Shown piece by piece: positions 1 to 6,145 of a DNA stretch of 10,472 nucleotides (position 1 is its first letter; each line of letters begins with the position of its first letter). The stretch comes from Chlamydiales bacterium. Lineage in GTDB: Bacteria > Chlamydiota > Chlamydiia > Chlamydiales > JAACFD01. The notes beneath the pieces are model-generated. The model searched no databases. It worked only from the letters and a program-made list of their open reading frames with translations, and was not told the origin of the DNA. Both the position numbers and the translations under genes were made by a program. The stretch spans positions 1-10,472 of the forward strand of contig JAACFD010000049.1 in NCBI GenBank assembly GCA_009937555.1. Reading direction: 5' to 3'.

Positions 1-63
1 AGAGACCTGTCATTTAAGTTAGTGTTCACTTAAGAGACCTGTCATTTAAGTTAGTGTTCACTT
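1..63. repeat. 32-bp exact tandem duplication at the window edge
   Basis: Positions 1-32 and 33-63 are two adjacent copies of a 32-bp unit beginning AGAGACCTGTC, identical over 31 positions; the next base differs (A at 32, T at 64). Both copies can be read as the same peptide, RDLSFKLVFT, but 32 is not a multiple of three. The first copy read from base 1 therefore ends in TAA at 31-33, while the second continues into the glycosyltransferase frame. Removing one copy would join the frames. The window begins exactly at the first base of the unit, so an assembly artefact is possible; a real slippage duplication is the alternative. Confidence 0.9.
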
Positions 64-761
64 TTGTATACACCTGTTTAGCAAGTTATATGGTGATAAG
101 TATATTCACAAAAATGCAGGCTAATTGGGTTATATATATATATCCAATATACTTTAGTTTTTTTCTTGTAGACTTGTCTAAAAAAGCCTCTCAATACACT
201 GCTCTTAGTATAGTTTCTAGCTTGCTCTCGCTTGGCTTATCTTTGATGATGCTTAGCGTTCCATACCTACAGCAAAGGCAAGAGGTTTCAGATGCTATTC
301 CTTATAAATTTAACCCATTTAGACATCATATGGGATGGTATGAGCTAGAAACTCACCTGGATTCTGTAGGTTATAACCCTAAAGAGCACTTTTTATTTTC
401 TCATAAATACCAAATGACTAGTTTACTTAGTTTCTACTCAAAAGGGCAAAAGCCAGCATACTTCTTCAACTTAGGAAATAGCCGTATGAACCAATTTGTT
501 TTTTGGAAACAAATGTGGGAGGTGGAACAAGGACGCGATGGTTATTTCATCTTTGTAGAAAATGAGCCTCACTTCTCTAAAGACTTGGAGTCTAGAAAAG
601 CTTATTGGCACTCTCAACTTAGCCCTTACTTTCAAGAAGTGGATTTAGTGAAATCTGGTCCATTATTTGAAGTAGGAGGCAAGCTTGCTAAAGGTTTTTT
701 GCTCTATAAAGGCTTGAACTATAACGGCAAGATTCCAGAGGTAAAAAAGACCTATTGGTAA
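54..761 (+). CDS. C-terminal part of a GT39/ArnT-like membrane glycosyltransferase (5'-truncated or frameshifted)
   Basis: This is the 3' end of a GT-C fold glycosyltransferase (GT39, PMT/ArnT type), an inner-membrane enzyme that transfers a sugar from a polyprenyl-phosphate carrier, often onto lipid A, LPS or protein. The segment KMQANWVIYIYP (about residues 20-31) resembles the 'xxNWPxPAY' signature after which GT39 enzymes have their last membrane helices. Hydrophobic segments follow at about 25-42 and 48-69, then a soluble domain to residue 235 with many aromatic residues. Family members are usually 450-600 aa, so half or more is missing. The first codon given is a GTG inside the 32-bp duplication with no ribosome binding site and is not a credible true start. 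In frame, the reading extends only to a stop at 15-17. Family assignment is moderately sure; acceptor and sugar cannot be told. Confidence 0.6.
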   Translation: MFTFVYTCLASYMVISIFTKMQANWVIYIYPIYFSFFLVDLSKKASQYTALSIVSSLLSLGLSLMMLSVPYLQQRQEVSDAIPYKFNPFRHHMGWYELETHLDSVGYNPKEHFLFSHKYQMTSLLSFYSKGQKPAYFFNLGNSRMNQFVFWKQMWEVEQGRDGYFIFVENEPHFSKDLESRKAYWHSQLSPYFQEVDLVKSGPLFEVGGKLAKGFLLYKGLNYNGKIPEVKKTYW

Positions 762-776
762 AAAACTGCTTTTATG

Positions 777-799
777 CTAACTAAAAAATTAGTTGGTTT
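777..799 (+). terminator. Weak hairpin after the glycosyltransferase gene
   Basis: CTAACTAA (777-784) pairs with TTAGTTGG (789-796), one pair being a wobble, around an AAAA loop, and only three T follow. It lies 15 bp after the stop codon of the glycosyltransferase gene. The stem is AT-rich and the T-run short, so termination would be weak. Confidence 0.35.
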
Positions 800-849
800 A
801 AAGGTCATGTAGTGTTAGAATAATAGTATAAGCTATTATGACTAAATAG

Positions 850-855
850 TATAAA
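850..855 (+). promoter_or_regulatory. Possible -10 box of the structured RNA
   Basis: TATAAA lies 6 bp before the first base of the RNA closing stem (862), the spacing expected for a transcription start at about 861-862. No good -35 box is seen 16-18 bp upstream (the bases at 827-832 are TATAAG), so this rests on the -10 box and its position alone. Confidence 0.35.
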
Positions 856-861
856 GTTTGT

Positions 862-1038
862 CCCATAGAGAGGGTGTAAGTTAATAACTATCAACTATAA
901 TTTTTTTTTAAGGGACCATGACGCTAGGTGCTGTGCTTCTGGGTTTAATGCCTAAGATCACAAAGCCTAAGGAAGCGGACCCACTTGTACAAACTCTGTT
1001 GAATGAGTTCATTACACTCTTCTATGGGCATTTTTTTT
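862..1038 (+). ncRNA. Structured small RNA, 6S-like architecture
   Basis: A segment of about 177 nt without a convincing ORF folds as one rod. The 5' end (862-879, beginning CCCATAG) pairs with 1012-1028 (ending CTATGGG) over about 17 pairs with one bulged A. AACT/AGTT and CAA/TTG pairings may extend the stem inward. A large loop follows whose 5' side carries nine T at 901-909. The apical rod, about 912-982, can form GGG/CCC, CTAGG/CCTAAG, TGTG/CACA and CTT-GGG/CCT-AAG pairings. Eight T at 1031-1038 follow the closing stem, as in an intrinsic terminator; the other strand has no T-run. A long closing stem, central bubble, apical rod and a size near 180 nt match 6S RNA, the RNA-polymerase-binding regulator. 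I see no 6S sequence signature, nor marks of tmRNA, SRP RNA or RNase P RNA. An RNA gene is fairly likely; the 6S identity is tentative. Its end abuts the lplA stop codon. Confidence 0.5.
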
Positions 1039-1758
1039 CTAGCATACTCTTATATTAGAGTTTCTAAATTCTTGATTTAAATATAACTTAATCGACTCTT
1101 TATCTATCTGTTGCACTTGATAACTCTTTTGCAGCTCATGGTTGAAGATGTTAATAAATTCTTCCATGGAAGGGTAGTGTTCTTCAATACCTTCTAAAAA
1201 ATGAGTATGGGAGCGGCTTTCGCGATAATTAGGTCTTTTTTTAGGTAGCTTTAGGTAGCGCTCCATTTTTTCAAAATCACAGCTAAATAGTAAGCTAGAG
1301 TGGTGAGTAAATCGCTCTTTTTTTATGTATTGTGCGTTCCCTCCAAATTTCTTAGATTTGAAAGTGTAGTCATTCTCTCGAAGGGCTGCATTAGTATGCT
1401 TGAAAGCATTTTTAAGGAAACTAAATGACCACTGCATAATTTCAGCGGGGTAGTTGATGTTATTAGCATCTACTTTATTAAAAATATAGCTGAGCATGAT
1501 GCAGTTATGATCAAGGTATACGCAGCCACCACCACTATAGCGTTTTATAAGAGGTACTTTGTCTTCTAAAAGCTTATCTTCATTAATGAGCTCTTGTTTT
1601 TTTCCAGAAATACCCATAACAACAGAAGGTTTAGGGGCTGTGTGAATAATGATATAGTTAGCAGGGGATAAGCTTAGTAGACACTGTTCAATACTTAATT
1701 GATCAAAAATGTCATCATTATGTAGTTGCAGAAGCTGCAGGGGTATTTTTTTGTCCAT
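1039..1758 (-). CDS. lplA: Lipoate-protein ligase (LplA/LipM-type)
   Basis: A cytoplasmic enzyme of the biotin/lipoate ligase (BPL_LplA_LipB) fold that activates lipoate with ATP and attaches it to lysines of 2-oxoacid dehydrogenase E2 subunits or GcvH; obligate intracellular bacteria use it to scavenge lipoate. Family motifs seen are RYSGGGCVYLD (residues 73-83, the RRxGGGxVYHD motif), SKKFGGNAQ (135-143, with Lys137 in the place of the lipoyl-AMP-binding lysine) and HHSSLLF (152-158). The 239 aa match the catalytic domain with little or no LplA C-terminal accessory domain. The frame is open for 23 more codons upstream, but that extension runs inside mnmG and resembles nothing; the family-like N-terminus starts at the ATG at 1758. 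The gene overlaps the end of mnmG by 41 bp, so translation is probably coupled. Chlamydia has lplA at the same place after gidA. Confidence 0.9.
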   Translation of the reverse strand: MDKKIPLQLLQLHNDDIFDQLSIEQCLLSLSPANYIIIHTAPKPSVVMGISGKKQELINEDKLLEDKVPLIKRYSGGGCVYLDHNCIMLSYIFNKVDANNINYPAEIMQWSFSFLKNAFKHTNAALRENDYTFKSKKFGGNAQYIKKERFTHHSSLLFSCDFEKMERYLKLPKKRPNYRESRSHTHFLEGIEEHYPSMEEFINIFNHELQKSYQVQQIDKESIKLYLNQEFRNSNIRVC

Positions 1759-3598
1759 AGGATAAATGCTCTTGTGAACGTATATGTACCATAAGAATAG
1801 ATATGTCCGCAGGAGAAACTCCAGCAATACGAGAAGCTTGACCTAGGTTTTCAGGAGAGACTTTTTTAAGCTTCTCTTTGGCTTCATTGCGTAACCCTTT
1901 TACTTGATCATAGGATAAGCATGAGGGGATAGCAACTTTTTCAACTTGTGAAAGTTTTTTCACTTCTTGCTTTTGTCTTTCGATATAACCTGAATATCTA
2001 AAGTGGAGCTCTATCTGATAGCTCACTTCATGGGCTAAATCTTTTACATCTTCGGGGAAAAGAGACTTTAATTTTTCATAACCCATCTCGGGTCTTGAAA
2101 GAAGTTGTGATAAAGGCCTGCTTTTTCCTTCAAAATGTCTAAATGTTTTTTCAAAGCGTGCTATTTCATCATGAATTAGCTGTTGCTTTTCCTTTACCTT
2201 GTTATATTCGCTCTCAGGAAGCAGCCCGCTTTCATAGCCAATAGGAGATAAGCGAAGATCTGCATTATCTTGTCTTAGTAGGAGTCTGTGCTCAGCTCTT
2301 GAGGTGAATACTCGGTAGGGTTCATAGAACTCTTGTGTAATAATATCATCAATCATAACCCCTATATAAGAGTTATAGCGTTTCATGATGACAGGCTCTT
2401 TGCCTAGGACTTTTCTTGCTGCATTAATACCAGCTATTAGGCCTTGAGCAGCAGCTTCTTCGTATCCTGTTGTGCCGTTAATTTGACCTGCAAAGTATAA
2501 ACCTTCAATATGTTTAGTCTCTAGCGAAGCATTGATTTGACCGCAGGTGACATAGTCATATTCAATAGCATAGGCAGGTCGCGTGATCTGAGCGTTTTCC
2601 ATCCCTTCAAGGCTGTGGATCATTTGAAGCTGAACATCAAAAGGAAGGGAGGTAGAAATACCATTAATATATAGCTCATGAGTATTGAGGCCTTCAGGTT
2701 CAATAAAAATCTGATGCGCCTTTTTATCACTAAAGCGCACTACCTTATCCTCAAAAGATGGGCAGTATCTTGGACCAATAGAACTAATATTTCCTGAGTA
2801 CAGCGATGAACGGTTAATATTCGCTTCTGCAATCTCTTTAGTTCTTTCATTTGTATAGGTGATAAAGCAAGAGGTTTGAGCAAGTCGCTCTTCAGGTGAA
2901 CAGGGTGTGTGTGAGAAGAAAACGCCTTCGTCTCCTTTCTGTTCTTCCATTTTACTTGTATCAATAGATAAGCGGTTAACCCTTGGAGGCGTTCCTGTTT
3001 TTAGCTGGCCTAGGTTAAATCCAAGGTCTTTTAAGCTTTTAGATAGGCCGATTGAAGCTTGATCCCCAGTCCTTCCTCCTGAAAAATTGAGGTCCCCAAT
3101 ATGTATGGTTCCTCTCATAAAGGTTCCAGAAGATATAACAACACAAGGAGCAAGGTAGCTTACACCTTCTTTGGTGATTACTCCTTTAATTTCTTGTCCC
3201 TCGGTAATGAGTTCTTCTGTTGTAGCTTGATGAAGATAAAGATTAGGGCAACTTTCAATGCGCCTTTTCATCTCAAATTGATAAGCAACTTTGTCAACTT
3301 GAGCTCTGGGAGACCAGACAGCTGGACCTTTTGAGGCATTTAGCATGCGGAATTGTATGCCTGTGCGGTCAGTGACTTTTGCCATCTCACCGCCCATAGC
3401 GTCAATTTCTCTCACGAGATGACCTTTTGCAACACCACCAATGGCAGGGTTACAGCTCATCTTTGCGATTGTATCTAGGTTCATAGTTAGGAGCAAAGTC
3501 TTTGCCCCTAATCTAGCAGAAGCTAAGGCAGCCTCACAACCTGCGTGGCCAGCCCCTACTACAATCACTTCAAACTCTTCAGGATATGTCCACGTCAT
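1718..3598 (-). CDS. mnmG: tRNA uridine-5-carboxymethylaminomethyl modification enzyme MnmG (GidA)
   Basis: The FAD-binding partner of MnmE. The MnmEG complex adds the (carboxymethyl)aminomethyl group to C5 of wobble uridine-34 in a set of tRNAs, using methylene-tetrahydrofolate and NADH. The Rossmann dinucleotide-binding motif GAGHAGCEAA is at residues 15-24. The MnmG signature around CNPAIGG (Cys49) follows, then PRYCPSFEDK with the second conserved cysteine, and the late FAD motif GLYFAGQINGTTGYEEAAAQG. The helical C-terminal domain that contacts MnmE ends near residue 610. The length of 626 aa is normal and nothing is broken. The ATG at 3598 is close to the Rossmann fold, as usual, but its ribosome binding site is weak (AAGAGC). 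It begins 22 bp after a terminator-like hairpin, so it needs read-through or its own promoter. The gene order dnaB-mnmG-lplA is chlamydial. Confidence 0.97.
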   Translation of the reverse strand: MTWTYPEEFEVIVVGAGHAGCEAALASARLGAKTLLLTMNLDTIAKMSCNPAIGGVAKGHLVREIDAMGGEMAKVTDRTGIQFRMLNASKGPAVWSPRAQVDKVAYQFEMKRRIESCPNLYLHQATTEELITEGQEIKGVITKEGVSYLAPCVVISSGTFMRGTIHIGDLNFSGGRTGDQASIGLSKSLKDLGFNLGQLKTGTPPRVNRLSIDTSKMEEQKGDEGVFFSHTPCSPEERLAQTSCFITYTNERTKEIAEANINRSSLYSGNISSIGPRYCPSFEDKVVRFSDKKAHQIFIEPEGLNTHELYINGISTSLPFDVQLQMIHSLEGMENAQITRPAYAIEYDYVTCGQINASLETKHIEGLYFAGQINGTTGYEEAAAQGLIAGINAARKVLGKEPVIMKRYNSYIGVMIDDIITQEFYEPYRVFTSRAEHRLLLRQDNADLRLSPIGYESGLLPESEYNKVKEKQQLIHDEIARFEKTFRHFEGKSRPLSQLLSRPEMGYEKLKSLFPEDVKDLAHEVSYQIELHFRYSGYIERQKQEVKKLSQVEKVAIPSCLSYDQVKGLRNEAKEKLKKVSPENLGQASRIAGVSPADISILMVHIRSQEHLSYGQKNTPAASATT

Positions 3599-3620
3599 AA
3601 TGGGTTGCTCTTGATTAGTT

Positions 3621-3648
3621 AAAAAACGAAGCGTAAAAGCTTCGTTTT
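3621..3648 (-). terminator. Intrinsic terminator after the tiny basic-protein gene
   Basis: AAAACGAAGC (3623-3632) and GCTTCGTTTT (3639-3648) are a perfect 10-bp inverted repeat around a 6-base loop. On the - strand the GC-containing part is followed by six T (complement of 3621-3626), the form of a Rho-independent terminator. It starts 3 bp after the stop codon of the small gene and ends 22 bp before mnmG. It may therefore be partial, separating a highly expressed small gene from mnmG-lplA. Confidence 0.7.
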
Positions 3649-3651
3649 ACG

Positions 3652-3744
3652 TTACTTCTTCTTCTTGTGACGGTCTCTTCGGCTTCTTTTCTTTCTTTTG
3701 TGTTTTGCTATTTTAAGCTTTCTTTTCTTTTTAACTGATGACAT
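3652..3744 (-). CDS. Tiny basic protein of the AURKAIP1/COX24 (bS22-like) ribosomal family
   Basis: A 30-codon gene beginning MSSVKKKRKLKIAKHKRKKR and ending in four lysines, then TAA. Over half the residues are Lys or Arg, and the order SVxKKRKxKxxKHKxKKRxRRxRHKKK fits the AURKAIP1/COX24 motif. This family includes the mitochondrial ribosomal protein mS38 and the 33-aa mycobacterial ribosomal protein bS22, which sit in rRNA near the decoding centre of the small subunit. Start evidence is good: a GGAGAG Shine-Dalgarno (complement of 3748-3753) just before the ATG at 3744, and a strong terminator after the stop. It lies alone between dnaB and mnmG on the same strand. A role in the ribosome is inferred from the family. 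It could instead be a nucleic-acid-binding peptide, but the motif match makes that less likely. Confidence 0.8.
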   Translation of the reverse strand: MSSVKKKRKLKIAKHKRKKRSRRDRHKKKK

Positions 3745-3830
3745 TTTCTCTCCAAACTCGGATTGATAAATTATTTTTAAAGACTTCTAAAGTGTAATAT
3801 TTTAGCAATAAAAGGATTTTATATCTTCAA

Positions 3831-3886
3831 AAATATTTTCTTCACTTAGAAAGGGTTTTCTATAGAGGGAAGTAAAGAAAATATTT
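3831..3886 (-). terminator. Long AT-rich inverted repeat after dnaB, likely terminator
   Basis: Positions 3831-3847 and 3870-3886 form a 17-bp inverted repeat with one mismatch around a 22-base loop. It begins 2 bp after the dnaB stop codon, and on the - strand the stem ends in a run of T. It probably terminates dnaB transcripts or protects their 3' end. The stem has very few GC pairs, so efficiency is uncertain. Confidence 0.5.
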
Positions 3887-3888
3887 AA

Positions 3889-5319
3889 TTAATAGTTAGC
3901 TTGGCTAGGCTCTCTTTCCATGATTGAATCATTGATAGGAACATAGTTAGCAAACTGTGCCACTTCTTTTCTAAAGGTTAAGTTTACTGAGCCAACTTCA
4001 CCATGACGGTTTTTAGCAACAATTAGCTCTGCCATGCCAGGCTTATCAAGAGGATCATAATAATCTCTTCTTAATAAGAAGGTAACGACGTCGGCATCTT
4101 GCTCAATAGAACCAGATTCTCTCAAGTCACTCATCATAGGTCGGTGTCCTGTTCGCTCCTCAACTCTCCTTGAAAGCTGAGATAGGCAGATTACAGGGAT
4201 ATTAAGCTCTCTAGCTAAGTTTTTTAAACTTCTTGATATTTCAGAAATTTCAGATTGTCTGCTTTCTACATTACGCGCGCTTTGAGAACCTGTTAATAAT
4301 TGTAAGTAGTCGATGATCAGCACTTTAATATCGTGAGCTTCTTTCATTCGTCTTGCGCGGGACTTTAAATCTGAAATCCTTAGGCCAGCTTGATCATCTA
4401 TCACCATGGTGTATTCTTGCAAACGGTTGACTGTTGCAACAACCTGTTGGAACTCTGCTCCATTTAAGGCTCCAGTTTGAATCTTGGATGACTCTACCTC
4501 GGACTGAGAACAGATAATCCTATGTAAGATTTGCTCAGCGCTCATCTCTAAAGAAAATACTCCAACTGGAGAGTTTGATTTAAAGCAAACGTTCTCAGCG
4601 ATATTTAATGCTAGAGCAGTTTTACCCATAGCAGGTCTTGCTGCTAAAATGATTAAGTTGGAATTACCAAGACCATTAATCATTTTATCTAAATCTATTA
4701 GATGTGTAGGCACACCTGTGATTCCAGTGTCTTGATCAGGGTCCCTTTGGGCATAATCTTCTTGTCTTTGCTGCAGTGCTTTCAAAAAAGGTTGTTGAGA
4801 CTCAGATTTAACCCCTGTTAAAATATCTTTAATCAGGGTTCCGGCCTGAGCGCTAGCAGCCTGTCCTATTTGAAATAGAAGTTGCTGGGCGTCGTCTAGC
4901 GACTGAGTAACATTCTTAGGTTCTTCATAGGCATTTTTTTCAATAAGTTGAGCTGCCTGAATCATTCGCCTGAGGATCGCTTTATTGCGGACAATTTCTA
5001 CATATTCTTCGATATATGCTGATGTTCCTGCAAATTGAGCTAGCTCGGTTAGGGTACTTATCCCTCCAATAGCATCTAATTTCCCAACTCTTTTAAGCTC
5101 TTCTGATACAATATGCACATCAGCAGGCTTATCTTGCATATAGATTTCTTTTAAACACTGGAAGATAATCTGATGTTCAGAAAAATAGAAATCTTGGTCG
5201 CTTAGACCCTCGGAAGCAATGTTTAAGCTGTTGATATTAGTTAACATACATCCTAATACCATCATCTCAGAGTCTTTTGAACTAGGGGCTAGCTTTGCTT
5301 TTGCAAGCTTGAGGGACAT
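3889..5319 (-). CDS. dnaB: Replicative DNA helicase DnaB
   Basis: The hexameric 5'-3' helicase that opens the chromosome fork and recruits DnaG primase. The N-terminal DnaB domain (about residues 15-120) precedes a linker and the RecA-like DnaB_C domain. Walker A ARPAMGKT is at 227-234 (Lys233, Thr234), Walker B LIIDYLQLL at 334-342. The conserved SQLSRRVEER...MSDLRESGSIEQDAD block, with the arginine-finger region, is at about 380-410. No intein is present. The length of 476 aa is normal. The frame also opens upstream at a TTG (5352), but the ATG at 5319 has AAGG 8-9 bp ahead and begins MSLKLAKAK, so it is preferred. The gene heads the - strand series that continues with the bS22-like gene, mnmG and lplA, and is divergent from tRNA-Ser. 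Confidence 0.96.
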   Translation of the reverse strand: MSLKLAKAKLAPSSKDSEMMVLGCMLTNINSLNIASEGLSDQDFYFSEHQIIFQCLKEIYMQDKPADVHIVSEELKRVGKLDAIGGISTLTELAQFAGTSAYIEEYVEIVRNKAILRRMIQAAQLIEKNAYEEPKNVTQSLDDAQQLLFQIGQAASAQAGTLIKDILTGVKSESQQPFLKALQQRQEDYAQRDPDQDTGITGVPTHLIDLDKMINGLGNSNLIILAARPAMGKTALALNIAENVCFKSNSPVGVFSLEMSAEQILHRIICSQSEVESSKIQTGALNGAEFQQVVATVNRLQEYTMVIDDQAGLRISDLKSRARRMKEAHDIKVLIIDYLQLLTGSQSARNVESRQSEISEISRSLKNLARELNIPVICLSQLSRRVEERTGHRPMMSDLRESGSIEQDADVVTFLLRRDYYDPLDKPGMAELIVAKNRHGEVGSVNLTFRKEVAQFANYVPINDSIMEREPSQANY

Positions 5320-5354
5320 CTTGAAACCTTGGGTGTAAAAGCGGTAAAGCAAGT

Positions 5355-5384
5355 AATATAAACCACAAAACTTGGAAAAGTCCA
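5355..5384 (-). promoter_or_regulatory. Possible dnaB promoter
   Basis: On the - strand TGGACT (complement of 5379-5384) and TATATT (complement of 5355-5360) are 18 bp apart, with 4/6 and 5/6 matches to the -35 and -10 consensus. They lie about 35 bp ahead of the dnaB ATG at 5319. Such matches arise easily in AT-rich DNA. Confidence 0.35.
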
Positions 5385-5416
5385 GATTTTTAGTTGGAAA
5401 AAAAACTCAAGCAATA

Positions 5417-5445
5417 CTTGCCTAAAAAGTCTTTTACTCTTAGAA
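5417..5445 (+). promoter_or_regulatory. Probable promoter of tRNA-Ser
   Basis: TTGCCT (5417-5422) and TAGAAT (5440-5445) are exactly 17 bp apart, with 4/6 and 5/6 matches to the sigma-70-type consensus. This predicts a start near 5452, about 24 nt before the mature tRNA 5' end. It diverges from dnaB. Confidence 0.5.
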
Positions 5446-5475
5446 TCTTCACTTTAAATTGTATGTTGTTTTAAT

Positions 5476-5564
5476 GGAAAGATGGCTGAGTGGCCGAAAG
5501 CACATCCCTGCTAAGGATGCATACCCTTTACGGGGTATCGAGGGTTCGAATCCCTCTCTTTCCG
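5476..5564 (+). tRNA. tRNA-Ser (anticodon GCU)
   Basis: A complete class II tRNA of 89 nt. The acceptor stem is GGAAAGA (5476-5482) with TCTTTCC (5557-5563) and a G discriminator at 5564. The anticodon stem CATCC/GGATG surrounds the loop CTGCTAA with anticodon GCT at 5510-5512, reading AGC and AGU serine codons. The long variable arm ATACCC...GGGTAT is the serine hallmark. The T arm is GAGGG-TTCGAAT-CCCTC. CCA is not encoded and must be added enzymatically. A T-rich stretch right after position 5566 may help end transcription. Confidence 0.97.
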
Positions 5565-5641
5565 TTCTTTTTTTCATCGCATATTTCCCAAAAAACAGTT
5601 ATAGTTACTACCTTACTAGAGTTAATATAGGCTAGGAAAAG

Positions 5642-6145
5642 ATGTCGTTTAATATTCGTTTATTGCTACTGGGCATTGTTATAATCGTTTTAGACCAGCT
5701 TACAAAGCACTTAACCAACTGTTACCTTCCTCTAAGCACACAGATACTCAGTGGTTATCCTTATGCGGGGGTAGGCGTATTTCATAATGTTCTAGGAATT
5801 GACTTTACTTTGACACATGTAGCAAATAAAGGAGCCGCATGGGGAGCGTTTGCCTCTTATCAAGATGGGTTGAATATTTTCCGAGTGCTTGTAATCGCGC
5901 TTTTACTTATCTATACCTTCTTCAGGCCTAAAGCAAAGATTTATCACTATCCTTTAGTCTTTATTAGCTTTGGCGCAATCGGAAATGTCATTGATTACTT
6001 CTATTATGGCTACGTAATCGATATGTTTAAGTTTGTTATCTGGGGGTATCATTATCCCGTATTTAACATAGCAGACTCTTTTATCTTTATTGGAGTATGC
6101 TGGTTTTTTCTCCTATCGTTTTTTATAGCGCCAAAAGAAAGTTAA
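5642..6145 (+). CDS. lspA: Lipoprotein signal peptidase (signal peptidase II)
   Basis: A four-helix inner-membrane aspartyl protease that removes the signal peptide of diacylglyceryl prolipoproteins just before the lipidated cysteine. Motifs in order are DQLTK (residues 18-22), NKGAAWG (62-68), GAIGNVIDYFYYGYVIDMF (111-129) and FNIADSFIFIG (141-151). By alignment with Pseudomonas LspA the catalytic aspartates would be Asp127 and Asp145. The Arg that usually follows Asp in GNxxDR is Tyr119 here; as I recall, chlamydial LspA proteins also deviate there. The stretch of about 35 residues between the first helix and NKGAA is typical. The ATG at 5642 has AGGA close upstream. The 167 aa are normal. 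The stop codon overlaps the stop of the convergent 611-aa gene. The small lipoprotein at 8047-8253 would be a substrate of this enzyme. Confidence 0.95.
   Translation: MSFNIRLLLLGIVIIVLDQLTKHLTNCYLPLSTQILSGYPYAGVGVFHNVLGIDFTLTHVANKGAAWGAFASYQDGLNIFRVLVIALLLIYTFFRPKAKIYHYPLVFISFGAIGNVIDYFYYGYVIDMFKFVIWGYHYPVFNIADSFIFIGVCWFFLLSFFIAPKES

Noticed and set aside
1..63. CRISPR array or regulatory iterons
   Set aside because: There are only two directly abutting copies with no spacers, and the repeat is itself coding sequence.
862..1038. tmRNA, SRP RNA or RNase P RNA as identity of the structured RNA
   Set aside because: It is too short for tmRNA and RNase P RNA, and the SRP tetraloop motif is not found in its GGAAGC region.
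1759..1827. N-terminal extension of lplA upstream of its ATG
   Set aside because: The extra 23 codons fall inside mnmG, are hydrophobic and aromatic, and match nothing in lipoate ligases.
2740..3334. Open frames of 74-77 codons within mnmG on both strands
   Set aside because: They lie inside a full-length, motif-complete mnmG, have no ribosome binding sites and no recognisable content.
5320..5352. TTG start for dnaB giving 11 extra residues
   Set aside because: It has no ribosome binding site and overlaps the likely promoter; the ATG at 5319 has AAGG at suitable spacing.
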